Position numbers and translations under genes: made by a program. From assembly GCF_027247405.1 (NCBI RefSeq), contig NZ_CP097463.1, positions 682,001 to 746,000 of the forward strand: a DNA stretch of 64,000 nucleotides, read 5' to 3'. Positions 1 through 15,110 of this stretch are shown piece after piece. The stretch is from Jatrophihabitans cynanchi. GTDB lineage: Bacteria > Actinomycetota > Actinomycetes > Mycobacteriales > Jatrophihabitantaceae. Positions within the stretch are counted from its first letter, which is position 1. Each line of letters begins with the position of its first letter. The notes below the pieces were generated by a model. The model was not told where the DNA came from. It saw nothing but the letters and a program-made list of their open reading frames with translations, and made no database searches.

Positions 1-2719
<2,719 letters not shown>

Positions 2720-2816
2720 GCGTTCGGCTCCTTTCGGGTGGTCGAAGATCGCGGCGCGAGCAGTTCGCGCTGGGGCAAGACTGGCGGCGGCCTGTTTCGT
2801 CAAAGCGCCGCCGCGT

Positions 2817-2832
2817 GTTTCCGGCGTGTAAC
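2817..2832 (-). promoter_or_regulatory. GlnR-like box upstream of amtB-glnB-glnD
   Basis: Read on the minus strand the site is GTTAC-N6-GAAAC, an exact match to one half-box of the actinobacterial GlnR consensus gTnAC-N6-GaAAC. A further GAAAC occurs 18 nt downstream (2794-2798), close to the 17-nt spacing of a two-box site. It lies 98 bp before the amtB ATG and immediately beside the pepN start region, so it could also affect pepN. amtB-glnK-glnD is a classical GlnR target in Streptomyces. Confidence 0.65.
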
Positions 2833-2835
2833 CGA

Positions 2836-2841
2836 TAGCGT
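2836..2841 (+). promoter_or_regulatory. Candidate -10 element, leaderless start of pepN
   Basis: TAGCGT lies 7 nt before the pepN GTG, and no Shine-Dalgarno sequence is visible. This spacing would place the transcription start at or near the GTG itself. Confidence 0.4.
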
Positions 2842-2848
2842 CGATCGG

Positions 2849-5311
<2,463 letters not shown>

Positions 5312-5314
<3 letters not shown>

Positions 5315-5374
5315 CCGTTGGCCCCGTAGCAGGGACCGCCGCGGCGTGTCGCCCTGCTACGGGGCCAACGGTCA
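5312..5374. repeat. Dispersed palindromic element, copy 1 (bidirectional terminator candidate)
   Basis: Arms 5312-5334 and 5352-5374 pair perfectly over 23 bp; the 17-nt GC-rich loop is 5335-5351. The conserved core arm is GTTGGCCCCGTAGCAGG with CCTGCTACGGGGCCAAC. The stop codons of pepN (TGA, + strand) and kbl (TGA, - strand) are the outer ends of the stem. A second copy at 33748-33808 has the same core arms and, in reverse orientation, nearly the same loop. Confidence 0.85.
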
Positions 5375-6561
5375 GGCAGCGGACCGAGCCGCGACGAACG
5401 CGGCAACACACGTCTCGACGTCCCCCGCAGAGTGCGCCGCCGACAGCTGCACCCGGATGCGGGCCTTGCCCTGCGGCACGACCGGGTAGCTGAACGCGAT
5501 CACGTACACGCCGTGGCCGAGCATCTCGTCGGCGACCCGCGCCGCCAGCGCCGCATCGCCGAACATCACCGGCGCGATCGGGTGCTCGCCGGGCAGCACG
5601 TCGAAGCCCTCCTCGGCCATCCGCCGCCGGAACAGCGCGGTGTTCTCGCGAAGCCGCGCGCGGGCGTCCTCGCTACCCGCGATCAGGTCGAGCGCGGCCA
5701 GCGAGCCGGCCACCACGGCAGGGGCGACCGCGTTCGAGAACAGGTACGGGCGCGAGCGCTGCCGCAGCAGCTCGACGATCTCGGCGCGTGCCGCGATGTA
5801 CCCGCCGGACGCCCCGCCGAGTGCCTTGCCGAGCGTCCCGGACACCACGTCGACGCGGTCCTGCACGCCGAGCAGCTCCGGCGTCCCCGCGCCGGTAGGG
5901 CCGACGAACCCCACCGCGTGCGAGTCGTCGACCATCACCATCGCATCGTGCTCGTCGGCCAGCTCGCAGATCTCGGCCAGCGGGGCCAGGTAGCCGTCCA
6001 TCGAGAACACGCCGTCGGTGACGATCAGCTTGCGGCGCGCCCCGGACGCGGCGACCAGTTGCGCGCGCAGGTCGGCCATGTCCCGGTTGCGGTACCGGTA
6101 GCGCACGGCCTTGCACAGCCGGATCCCGTCGATGATGGAGGCATGGTTGAGCTCGTCGGAGATCACCGCATCCTGCTCGTCGAGCAGCACCTCGAACAGG
6201 CCGCCGTTCGCGTCGAAGCAGGACGAGTACAGGATCGTCGCCTCGGTCCCGAGGAACGCCGAGAGCCGCCGCTCCAGCTCGGTGTGCTGGGTCTGCGTCC
6301 CGCAGATGAACCGGACGCTGGCCATCCCGAAGCCCCAGTCGTCCAGAGCCGCCTTCGCCGCGGCGACGACGGCCGGATGATCGGCCAGGCCGAGGTAGTT
6401 GTTGGCGCAGAAGTTCAGCACCGGCGAGGTGGCGCTGCCGTCCGCCGTCATGATCTTCGCCGCCTGCGGCGAGGCGAGCTGCCGCTCGTTCTTGTACAGC
6501 CCCGCTGCGCGGATCTCCTGCAGCGTGTCGCGCAACTGGTCGCGCACCGCTCCGTACGCCA

Positions 6562-6562
<1 letters not shown>
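5372..6562 (-). CDS. kbl: Glycine C-acetyltransferase (2-amino-3-ketobutyrate CoA ligase)
   Basis: A 396-residue PLP enzyme of the alpha-oxoamine synthase family. It converts 2-amino-3-ketobutyrate and CoA to glycine and acetyl-CoA in threonine breakdown. The PLP lysine is K246 ([14 protein letters not shown]), the cofactor-binding DDSH motif is at 212-215, and the N-terminal [10 protein letters not shown] is characteristic of Kbl. Length matches the E. coli enzyme (398). The start overlaps the tdh stop (TGATG), so tdh-kbl is a two-gene threonine degradation operon in the standard order. Confidence 0.96.
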
Positions 6563-7593
<1,031 letters not shown>

Positions 7594-7610
7594 GCCCGCC
7601 CGCCCCCTCG

Positions 7611-7658
7611 ATGAATCCGGTACCCATCACACCCGGGTGTGGTGAATGCCGGATTCAT
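7611..7658. terminator. Inverted repeat between ftsY and tdh
   Basis: ATGAATCCGG (7611-7620) pairs with CCGGATTCAT (7649-7658), and an inner CACACC/GGTGTG pair centres on CCCGGG. The ftsY stop codon lies inside the distal arm. There is no T-tract. It probably ends ftsY transcription or insulates tdh-kbl; an operator role for tdh, whose start is 18 bp away, is also possible. Confidence 0.55.
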
Positions 7659-8839
7659 GCCTCACCCAGCAGGGCCTCGACGAACTGCTGCGGGTCGAAC
7701 GGCGCCAGGTCATCGGCGCCCTCGCCGAGCCCGATCAGCTTGACCGGCACGCCGAGCTCGCGCTGCACGCTGATCACGATGCCGCCCTTCGCGGTGCCGT
7801 CGAGCTTGGTCAGGACGATGCCGGTGACGTCGACGACCTCGGTGAACACGCGCGCCTGCGTCAGCCCGTTCTGCCCGGTGGTCGCGTCCAGCACGAGCAG
7901 CGTCTCGTCGACCGGTCCCTGCTTCTCGACGACCCGCTTGACCTTGCCGAGCTCGTCCATCAGCCCGACCTTGGTGTGCAGCCGGCCGGCGGTGTCGATC
8001 AGCACGGTGTCGACGCCCGCTGCCGTCCCGGCCTTGACTGCCTCGAACGCGACCGACGCGGGGTCACCACCCTCCGGCCCGCGCACGGTCTCGGCGCCGA
8101 CGCGCGCGCCCCAGGTCTGCAACTGGTCCGCGGCGGCGGCACGGAACGTGTCCGCGGCACCGAGCAGCACGGTGCGCCCGTCGGCCACCAGCACCCGCGC
8201 GAGCTTGCCGCACGTGGTGGTCTTGCCGGTTCCGTTGACGCCGACCACCATCACCACAGCGGGACGCCCGGCCACCGGCAGCGTGTGCAGCGAGCGGTCC
8301 AGCTCGGGCAGCAGCGCGGTGACCAGCTCCTCGGACAGCAGCGCGCGCAGCTCCGCGGGCGAGCGGGTGCCGAGCACCTTGGTCCGGTTGCGCAGCCGCT
8401 CGACGATCTCGCTGGTCGCGCCCACGCCGACGTCGGCGGTGAGCAGCGACTCCTCGATCTGCTCCCACGCGTCCTCGTCGAGCCGGTCGCGCGACAGCAC
8501 GGCGAGCAGCCCGCGGCCGAGGCCGGACTGCGAGCGGGCCAGCCGGGCGCGCAGGCGCAGCAGCCGGCCTGCCGTCGGCTCGGGAGTCTCCACCGCCGGT
8601 GGGGCGACGAGTTCCTCGGCAGGCGGCGCCAGGACGTCCTCGACCGGGAGCTCGGCGACCGTCCCCACCGATCTGGTCGGCGTGTCCCGCGGTACCTCGG
8701 CGTCGTCGCCGACCCCTGGCCGGTAGTCCACGCCGGGCTCGGGCGGGGCCGGCGGGCGGCGGCGGCGCGGCACCACCAGCGCCACCGTGAGCACGACGGC
8801 GACGAGGACGATTGCCAGGGCAACCCAGAGCCAGATCAC
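7655..8839 (-). CDS. ftsY: Signal recognition particle receptor FtsY
   Basis: A 394-residue SRP GTPase that docks ribosome-SRP complexes at the membrane. One N-terminal transmembrane segment (residues about 3-23) is followed by an Arg-rich stretch and an acidic/proline linker, the membrane-anchored actinobacterial form. The NG domain covers about 95-394 with the P-loop GVNGTGKTTT, the G3 motif DTAGR and the G4-like TKLDGTAKGG. The position beside smc is the conserved actinobacterial order, with ffh expected beyond glnD outside this window. The two L,D-transpeptidase genes between smc and ftsY are extra here. Confidence 0.97.
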   Translation of the reverse strand: MIWLWVALAIVLVAVVLTVALVVPRRRRPPAPPEPGVDYRPGVGDDAEVPRDTPTRSVGTVAELPVEDVLAPPAEELVAPPAVETPEPTAGRLLRLRARLARSQSGLGRGLLAVLSRDRLDEDAWEQIEESLLTADVGVGATSEIVERLRNRTKVLGTRSPAELRALLSEELVTALLPELDRSLHTLPVAGRPAVVMVVGVNGTGKTTTCGKLARVLVADGRTVLLGAADTFRAAAADQLQTWGARVGAETVRGPEGGDPASVAFEAVKAGTAAGVDTVLIDTAGRLHTKVGLMDELGKVKRVVEKQGPVDETLLVLDATTGQNGLTQARVFTEVVDVTGIVLTKLDGTAKGGIVISVQRELGVPVKLIGLGEGADDLAPFDPQQFVEALLGEA

Positions 8840-8883
8840 CCGCTCATCCTCTCAGCCCGGCGCTCCGGCACGGCACGGGCAGG

Positions 8884-9945
8884 TCAGTGGTTGAGCAGCA
8901 GACCGCCTTGCGCCCACATGCCCCACGGCACGTTCCAGTCGCCGAAGCCGTCCCACGACGGCATCTTGGTGCCACCGGTGTTGCTGTAGGTCACCACGTC
9001 GCCGATCTGGCTGAACTTGTAGAACCACTTGGCGTCGCCCACGTTGAGGTTGGTGCAGCCGTTGGAGGTCGACCGCACGCCGATGTTGCCGCCGTTCCAG
9101 GATGCGGCGTGCACGTACTCGCCGGACATCGTGACCCGCACGGACCACGGCACGATCAGGTTGTAGCGATCGTTCGGATCCGTCCCGACCATGCGCACCG
9201 CTCCGTCGGGTCGCAGGCCGCTACCGCTCGGGTTGGCCTCACCCTTCTGCATCACGACCTTGGTGCCGGTGTACGTCGGTGTCTGCGCCTTGCCGAGCGA
9301 CACCTTCAGCGTCTTGACCAGCCTGCCGTTCGAGGTCACCCTCATCGTCTCGGTCTGCCCGTCGACGGTGGACACGTGCGCGTCGCCGGTCTGGAAGGTG
9401 ATCGAGGTGAGCTTGTCGCTGTACACCAGGCCCTTGCCCGCACTCAGCCCGCCGATGGGCAGCTTCACCGCGATGGTCGCGTTGGGCGGCCAGTACCCCT
9501 TGGGACGGTAGTGCGCCTCGTAGGTGTTGGTCTTCTTCTCGTCCGCCGTCGTCTGCTCCCAGTACCAGGCGCCGTTCGCCGGCTGGCCGTTCACAGTGAC
9601 CGTGGCCGCCTTGGTGAACGCGCTCGAGTCGGTGGGGGCCGGGGTGAACCGCAGCACGATCGGCATGCCGACGCCATACGTCCCACCGTCGCCCTCGAGC
9701 GAGGACACGTGCACGGTCTTCGCCGGCCCGCTCGCGGTGCTGCTGCTCGCGGTCGCCGGGGCACCCGAGGCGGGCGCGGAGGTCGCACGACCGGTTGCCG
9801 GCGCCCCGGAGGTGCCGGCGGGCGAGTGCGGCGTTCCCGCCGTCCCGCTCGAGCACGCGGACAAGGCGAGCGCTGCGAACGCCGGTACGGCGAGCAGCAG
9901 CCCGCGGGGCCGCCGGGCGCGCCGGGCGGTGCCGGGCCGGGTCAC
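8884..9945 (-). CDS. L,D-transpeptidase lipoprotein A (YkuD family, Ig-like domains)
   Basis: A 353-residue secreted lipoprotein likely to form 3-3 peptidoglycan cross-links or to anchor proteins to the wall. A signal peptide ends at the lipobox LSAC, followed by a Ser/Thr/Pro/Ala-rich spacer. An immunoglobulin-like domain (about 90-210) precedes the YkuD catalytic domain with the active-site Cys in STSNGCTNLN and an upstream His in GEYVHAASW. The GTG at 9943-9945 overlaps the stop of the preceding L,D-transpeptidase (GTGA); an upstream ATG would place it deep inside that gene and spoil the signal peptide. It is a paralogue of its neighbour. Confidence 0.93.
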   Translation of the reverse strand: MTRPGTARRARRPRGLLLAVPAFAALALSACSSGTAGTPHSPAGTSGAPATGRATSAPASGAPATASSSTASGPAKTVHVSSLEGDGGTYGVGMPIVLRFTPAPTDSSAFTKAATVTVNGQPANGAWYWEQTTADEKKTNTYEAHYRPKGYWPPNATIAVKLPIGGLSAGKGLVYSDKLTSITFQTGDAHVSTVDGQTETMRVTSNGRLVKTLKVSLGKAQTPTYTGTKVVMQKGEANPSGSGLRPDGAVRMVGTDPNDRYNLIVPWSVRVTMSGEYVHAASWNGGNIGVRSTSNGCTNLNVGDAKWFYKFSQIGDVVTYSNTGGTKMPSWDGFGDWNVPWGMWAQGGLLLNH

Positions 9946-10943
9946 GAGCTGTGCACCAGACCGCCGGTCTGCCACAGGCCCCACGGGATGTTCCAGTCGC
10001 CGTATCCCTCGCCGAGTTGCATCTTGCCGCCGTTCGCGTTCGGGTACTGCACGACGTCACCGATGTCGAGGAACCCGTACAGCTTCTTCGCATCCGCGGT
10101 GTGCAGGTTGGTGCAGCCGTTGGACGAGTCGATCCCGTGGTCGATGTTGTACTTGTTCCACGGCGCCGCGTGCAGGTACTCGCCGCCGTAGGTGAGCCGC
10201 TGCGTGTACTTCACGTGCGGGTCGTAGTACCCCGGGCCGCGCATCGAGATGTCCAGGCCCTTCTCCATGATCACCTTGGTGCCGCTCAGGGTGCGCGTGT
10301 TGTTCGCGCCGAGCGAGACCGGGAAGGTGCCCCACTTCTGCCCGTCGGCGACGACCGTCAGCTTGTGCGTCGAGGCATCGACGGTGACGATGTGCGAGGC
10401 GCCGATCGCGAAGTCGAGTGTCAGGCTGTTGTCGAAGACCAGGCCGGTTCCGGCGGACTTGCCCTTCATCGGGATGTCGACGTGCACGGTGCTGTGCGCG
10501 GGCCAGTAGTGCTCGGGCCGCCAGTGCCCCTCGATCGGGTAGTTCTTGTTCGCGGCGGAGTACTCGAAGTACCAGCCGCCCTTGAGCGGGGCACCGTTCG
10601 CCGTGACCTTGGTGCCGGTGCTCAGCGCCGACGCGTCGGTGATCTTCTTGCTGAAGTAGGCGATGATCGGCATGCCGACACCATAGGTGGCGTTGTCGGA
10701 GTTGGCGGTGCGGATATGCACCGGCAGGCCGGTGGGCTTGGTGGTGCTCGGCGGCGGCGTGGTGGGCGTGGTCGTCGTCGAGTCGCTGCTGCTCGGCGTG
10801 TCGTGCTGCGTCACCGTCACCGCAGGGCTCGGGCCACTGCTGCCCGTGCTGCAGGACGTCAGGACGGTGGCGGCTGCGGCACCGATGAGCACGGCGAACC
10901 CCCACAAGCGGCGCGGTCGAGAGGCAGAACTCGGCATCGTCAC
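9942..10943 (-). CDS. L,D-transpeptidase lipoprotein B (YkuD family, Ig-like domains)
   Basis: A 333-residue secreted lipoprotein, first of a tandem pair. The signal peptide ends at the lipobox LTSC and is followed by a Ser/Thr/Pro-rich spacer of about 40 residues. Then come an Ig-like domain (YGVGMPIIAYFSKKI) and the YkuD domain with active Cys in SSNGCTNLH and His in GEYLHAAPW. Both paralogues end with a shared GDWNIPWG-type segment near the C-terminus. The pair resembles mycobacterial LdtMt2-type enzymes. Tandem duplication within a coupled operon suggests they work side by side, perhaps with different acceptors. A start two codons downstream is possible. Confidence 0.93.
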   Translation of the reverse strand: MTMPSSASRPRRLWGFAVLIGAAAATVLTSCSTGSSGPSPAVTVTQHDTPSSSDSTTTTPTTPPPSTTKPTGLPVHIRTANSDNATYGVGMPIIAYFSKKITDASALSTGTKVTANGAPLKGGWYFEYSAANKNYPIEGHWRPEHYWPAHSTVHVDIPMKGKSAGTGLVFDNSLTLDFAIGASHIVTVDASTHKLTVVADGQKWGTFPVSLGANNTRTLSGTKVIMEKGLDISMRGPGYYDPHVKYTQRLTYGGEYLHAAPWNKYNIDHGIDSSNGCTNLHTADAKKLYGFLDIGDVVQYPNANGGKMQLGEGYGDWNIPWGLWQTGGLVHSS

Positions 10944-11026
10944 GCCACCACGGTATTGGACACGCCCTGGACGCCCGGCCCCGGCTGACGCATTTCACAG
11001 GTAATTGACGCGTACCGGACGCTTGA

Positions 11027-14000
11027 TCAGGCGCTGGCGGGCTCCTGCACCTCGCGCAGCCGCTGGCTGATCACCTGGGTGACGCCGTCACCGCGCATCG
11101 TGACGCCGTAGAGCGCGTCGGCGATCTCCATGGTGCGCTTCTGGTGCGTGATGATGATGATCTGGCTGCTCGAGCGCAGGTCGGAGACCAGTTGCAGCAG
11201 CCGGCCCAGGTTGGTGTCGTCGAGTGCGGCCTCGATCTCGTCCATGACGTAGAACGGGCTGGGCCGGGCCCGGAAGATCGCGACGAGCAGCGCCACCGCG
11301 ACCAGCGAGCGCTCCCCGCCGGACAGCAGCGACAGGCGCTTGACCTTCTTGCCCGGCGGGCGGGCCTCCACGTCGATGCCGGTCAAGAGCATCTCGTCCG
11401 GATCGGTCAGCACCAGCCGGCCCTCACCGCCCGGGAACAGCGCCTCGAAGACGATCTCGAACTCGCGGGCGACGTCGTGGTAGGCGCTGGTGAACACCTC
11501 GAGGATCCGCTCGTCGACCTCCTTGACCACGGTGAGCAGGTCGCGGCGGGTCGCCTTCAGGTCCTCCAGCTGCGTGGACAGGAACTGGTGGCGCTCCTCG
11601 AGGGCGGCGAACTCCTCCAGCGCGAGCGGGTTCACCTTGCCGAGCAGGGCAAGATCGCGTTCGGCACGCGAGGCCCGCTTCTCCTGGGTGGGACGGTGGA
11701 ACGGGCCCGGCTGCGGTGCGCTCACCTGCTCGCCGCGCTCCTTGGCCTGCTCGTACTCGGCCGTCTCGATCGCGCTGGGCGGGCACGGCTGGTCCGGCCC
11801 GTACTCGGCCACGAGGGCCTCGACGGCCACGCCGTACTCCTCGACCGCGCGGGTCTCCAGCTGCTCGATCCGCAGCCGCTGTTCGGCCCGCACCATCTCG
11901 TCGCGGTGCACCGCGTCGGTGAGCTGGCCGAGCTCGGCGGCCAGCTCGCGGCTGCGGGCGCGCAGGGTCAGCAGTTCGCCCTCGCGCACCACCCTGGCCT
12001 GCTGCGCGGCGTCGCGCTCGGTCACGGCGGCGGCGACCGAACGGCCGATGTGGCCGAGCACCTGGGTGGCCACGTCGCGGACCGCCGCAGCCACCACGGC
12101 CGCGCGCGCCCGGGCCTCGCGCGCCTCCTGCTGCCGCCGCCGGGCGGCGCGCTCGATCTCGGCCGCGCGCATCAGCTGGTCGGCCCGGCCGGCGACCGCG
12201 CGGGCTCGCTCCTCGCCGGTGCGCACCGCGAGCCGAGCCTCCAGCTCGGCCTGGCGGGCGGCCGCGAGCTCGCCCTGCACGGAGTCACGCTCGGCGGTGT
12301 CCGGCTCGGCCGGTTCGTCGGACCGGGTCTCGGCGAGGTGCAGGCGCTCCTCGAGCTCGGACAGCCCGGCCAGGTCGCGGTCACGCGCCTGCTCGGCCGC
12401 GTGCCGCGCGGTCTCCAGCCGATCGGCCTCGGCGTTCGCGGAGCGGGCCTTCTGTCCCAGCTCGGCAAGCTGCTCCGCCACCGCCGACAGCCGCGCGTCC
12501 GACTGGTGCAGCGCGTCCAATGCGGCTTCCACGTCCGCCTCGAGCTCGCTGGCCCGGGCGGTCGCCTCGGTCAGCTGGGCGTGCAGCCGTTCGTGCCGGG
12601 CCGCGGCCTCGTCGGCCTTCTGCTGCGCCTCGTCGACGGCGGCCTGGATCTCGATCGCGCTGGGGGTGGACGCCGAGCCGCCCGCGACCCAGCCCGTACC
12701 GAGCACGTCCCCGTCGAGCGTGACCACGCGCCCGAACGCACCGTGGCCGACCGTCCGGCTGCCCAGCTCCAGGTCGTCGACCACGAGCACGTTCGCGAGC
12801 AGCAGGGCCAGGACGCCGCGCAGCTCCTCCGGTGCCTGCACCAGGGACAGCGCCCAGCGGGCACCGGACGGCAGGTCGACGTCGGGTTGGAGAGTCTTCG
12901 GGACGACGCTGGCGAGGACCATCGCGGCCCGACCGGCGTCCTCGCTCTTGAGGTGGGCCAGCGAGGCGAGCCCCGCGTCCAGCGAGTCGACCGCGATCGC
13001 GTCCGCGGCCTCGCCGAGCGCGGCCGCGATCGCCGCCTCGTACCCGGGTTCGACGGTGAGCAGGGCGGCCAGCGAGCCGCGCACACCCGGGAGCCGGTCG
13101 CCCGCGGCGAGCAGGGCGCCGGCGCCGTCCTTGCGGGTCAGGCCGAGCGCGAGCGCGTCGGCGCGGGCCGTCCAGGTGGCCCGCTCGCGCTCGGCCTCGC
13201 GCTCGCCGGCGGCGAGCTCACGCATCCGCGCGGCCGCCGACTCGTACGCCGACACCGCGGCCTCGTGCCGCTCGTCCAGGCTCAGCTCGCCCTCGTCCAG
13301 CACGCCGACCTCGGCCTGCACGCGATTGAGCTCGGCGTCGGCCGCGGCGCCGCGCTCGCGCGCGTCGTTGGCGGCGGCGGTGAGGCGGGTGATCTCGTCC
13401 GCGGCTGCGGCCGCGCGGGTGCGCAGCGCGTTGACCTGGCCGATCAGCTTGGCCAGCCCCTCGCGCCGGTCGGCGACCGCACGCGCGGCGGCGACCAGCG
13501 CGCGCTCGGCCTCGGCGAGGCGGCGCTCGAAGTCCTGGCGCTCCGCGACCGCCTCGGCCAGCGCCGCCTTCGCGTCGTTGAGACCGGCCTGCAGCCGCTC
13601 CTCCTCCACGCGGACCTCGGCCGCCTCGGCCTCCATCTGCTCCGGCTCGCGGCCGGTGCGGGCCTGCTCCGGCTCGGCGGCCAGGTGCCTCGCCCGCTCG
13701 CCCGCCAGCGAGGCGGTGCCGCGGAAGCGCTCCTCCAGCGCGGACAGCCGGTACCAGGTCTCCTGGGTGCGGGCGACCAGCGGCGCATCCGCCGCGACCG
13801 CCTGCTCCAGTTCGGCCTCGCGGGCGCGCGCCTGCTCCAGCGCCTGCTCCACCTGCGTGCGGTGCCGGCGGATCGCCTCCTCGTCGGCGACGTCCTTGTC
13901 CAGTTCCGCGCGCAGCGTGACCAGGTCGTCGGCGAGCAGCCGCAGCCGCGAGTCGCGCAGCTCGGCCTGCACCCCGGCGGCGCGGCGGGCGATCTCGGCC

Positions 14001-14623
14001 TGCTTGCCCAGCGGCTTGAGCTGGCGGCGCAGCTCGTTGGTCAGGTCGGTGACGCGGGTCAGGTTGGCCTGCATCGCCTCCAGCTTGCGCAGCGCCTTCT
14101 CCTTGCGCTTGCGGTGCTTGAGGACGCCCGCCGCCTCCTCGATGAAGCCGCGGCGGTCCTCGGGACGGGCCTGCAGCACGGCGTCCAACTGGCCCTGCCC
14201 GACGATCACGTGCATCTCGCGGCCGATACCGGAGTCCGAGAGCAGTTCCTGCACGTCCAGCAGGCGCACCTGCTCGCCGTTGATCTCGTACTCGCTGGTG
14301 CCCTCGCGGAACATCCGCCGGGTGATCGAGACCTCGGTGTAGTCGATCGGCAGCGCGCTGTCGGTGTTGTCGATGGTCAGCGTGACCTCGGCCCGGCCGA
14401 GCGGCGGCCGGCCGGCGGTGCCGGCGAAGATGACGTCCTGCATCTTGCCGCCCCGAAGTGCCTTGGCGCCCTGCTCGCCGAGGACCCAGGCGATCGCGTC
14501 GACCACGTTGCTCTTGCCGGAGCCGTTCGGGCCGACCACGGCGGTGACGCCCGGCTCGAAGCGCAGCGTCGTGGCCGATGCGAAGGACTTGAAACCCCGC
14601 AAGGTCAGCGACTTGAGATGCAC
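11027..14623 (-). CDS. smc: Chromosome segregation protein SMC
   Basis: A 1198-residue ATPase that, with ScpA and ScpB, extrudes DNA loops and helps separate replicated chromosomes. Walker A GPNGSGKSN is at 31-39. Two long Ala/Glu/Arg-rich coiled coils flank a hinge at about 500-680 (LPGVRGSLAALLTVEP onward). The C-terminal head carries the signature LLSGGE at about 1099-1104 and the Walker B VMDEIEAALD at about 1126-1135. It starts at GTG (14621-14623), giving the family-typical MHLKSLTLRGFKSFA. The neighbours mutM/rnc and ftsY are the standard ones. Confidence 0.97.
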   Translation of the reverse strand: MHLKSLTLRGFKSFASATTLRFEPGVTAVVGPNGSGKSNVVDAIAWVLGEQGAKALRGGKMQDVIFAGTAGRPPLGRAEVTLTIDNTDSALPIDYTEVSITRRMFREGTSEYEINGEQVRLLDVQELLSDSGIGREMHVIVGQGQLDAVLQARPEDRRGFIEEAAGVLKHRKRKEKALRKLEAMQANLTRVTDLTNELRRQLKPLGKQAEIARRAAGVQAELRDSRLRLLADDLVTLRAELDKDVADEEAIRRHRTQVEQALEQARAREAELEQAVAADAPLVARTQETWYRLSALEERFRGTASLAGERARHLAAEPEQARTGREPEQMEAEAAEVRVEEERLQAGLNDAKAALAEAVAERQDFERRLAEAERALVAAARAVADRREGLAKLIGQVNALRTRAAAAADEITRLTAAANDARERGAAADAELNRVQAEVGVLDEGELSLDERHEAAVSAYESAAARMRELAAGEREAERERATWTARADALALGLTRKDGAGALLAAGDRLPGVRGSLAALLTVEPGYEAAIAAALGEAADAIAVDSLDAGLASLAHLKSEDAGRAAMVLASVVPKTLQPDVDLPSGARWALSLVQAPEELRGVLALLLANVLVVDDLELGSRTVGHGAFGRVVTLDGDVLGTGWVAGGSASTPSAIEIQAAVDEAQQKADEAAARHERLHAQLTEATARASELEADVEAALDALHQSDARLSAVAEQLAELGQKARSANAEADRLETARHAAEQARDRDLAGLSELEERLHLAETRSDEPAEPDTAERDSVQGELAAARQAELEARLAVRTGEERARAVAGRADQLMRAAEIERAARRRQQEAREARARAAVVAAAVRDVATQVLGHIGRSVAAAVTERDAAQQARVVREGELLTLRARSRELAAELGQLTDAVHRDEMVRAEQRLRIEQLETRAVEEYGVAVEALVAEYGPDQPCPPSAIETAEYEQAKERGEQVSAPQPGPFHRPTQEKRASRAERDLALLGKVNPLALEEFAALEERHQFLSTQLEDLKATRRDLLTVVKEVDERILEVFTSAYHDVAREFEIVFEALFPGGEGRLVLTDPDEMLLTGIDVEARPPGKKVKRLSLLSGGERSLVAVALLVAIFRARPSPFYVMDEIEAALDDTNLGRLLQLVSDLRSSSQIIIITHQKRTMEIADALYGVTMRGDGVTQVISQRLREVQEPASA

Positions 14624-14762
14624 GGGTCTCCCGGATCAGGTTCACGGCGTGCGCACGCCGTCCGGCGGATTCGTCGGAAAGAGAACTTAGCGCGCGTCGG
14701 GCGGCTCGCACCGCCCGGTCCGGCCGGCGCTGGGCCCGGTCAAGCCTGACAGCGGGGCCGGG

Positions 14763-14951
14763 TCAGGTCAGGGCTGGGTGGGATACCTCGGCGATGCGAT
14801 GCAGTTCCAGGTCGAGTTCGGCGTGATCCGTGGCCCGCAGTTCGGCCATCTCGGACTCGAGTTCGGCCACCCGCCGGCGCAGCCGCGCCACTTCCAGGGC
14901 GAGGTACTGATCGTTGGTGGTGCCGACGTAACCCAGCAAGGCGCGTGCCAT
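14763..14951 (-). CDS. Small conserved coiled-coil protein, function unknown
   Basis: A 62-residue protein starting MARALLGYVG, then one predicted coiled coil (VARLRRRVAELESEMAELRA) and an acidic, His-containing tail. The ATG at 14949-14951 has AAGGG seven bases upstream; a GTG five codons earlier lies before that site and is less likely. I recall similar short actinobacterial proteins opening with RALLGYVG and a coiled coil, but know no function. Its position between smc and mutM is isolated, with about 140 bp of non-coding DNA on each side. The gap 14624-14762 contains small GC-rich hairpins but nothing I can name. Confidence 0.6.
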   Translation of the reverse strand: MARALLGYVGTTNDQYLALEVARLRRRVAELESEMAELRATDHAELDLELHRIAEVSHPALT

Positions 14952-15110
14952 ATGGCGACCCTTCACTTCACCGGATACCGGGCCCGCGGTGTTCCACGGT
15001 GGCCCGATCCAGGGTGGCTTTGTTGTCGACGCTGCGGGGCCGGGCCCGACATGATGACGCGAGTCGGCTCCGATCAGGTCACACTATGGTCGCACCGCGG
15101 TATCGAACGG

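Noticed and set aside
7594-7654. Glycine or threonine riboswitch before tdh
   Set aside because: Only 61 bp separate tdh and ftsY and these are filled by a simple palindrome; there is no room for an aptamer.
11144-14749. Long plus-strand open frame opposite smc
   Set aside because: It mirrors the Ala/Glu-rich coiled-coil codons of smc; composition is Leu/Gly/Arg/Gln-biased without motifs.
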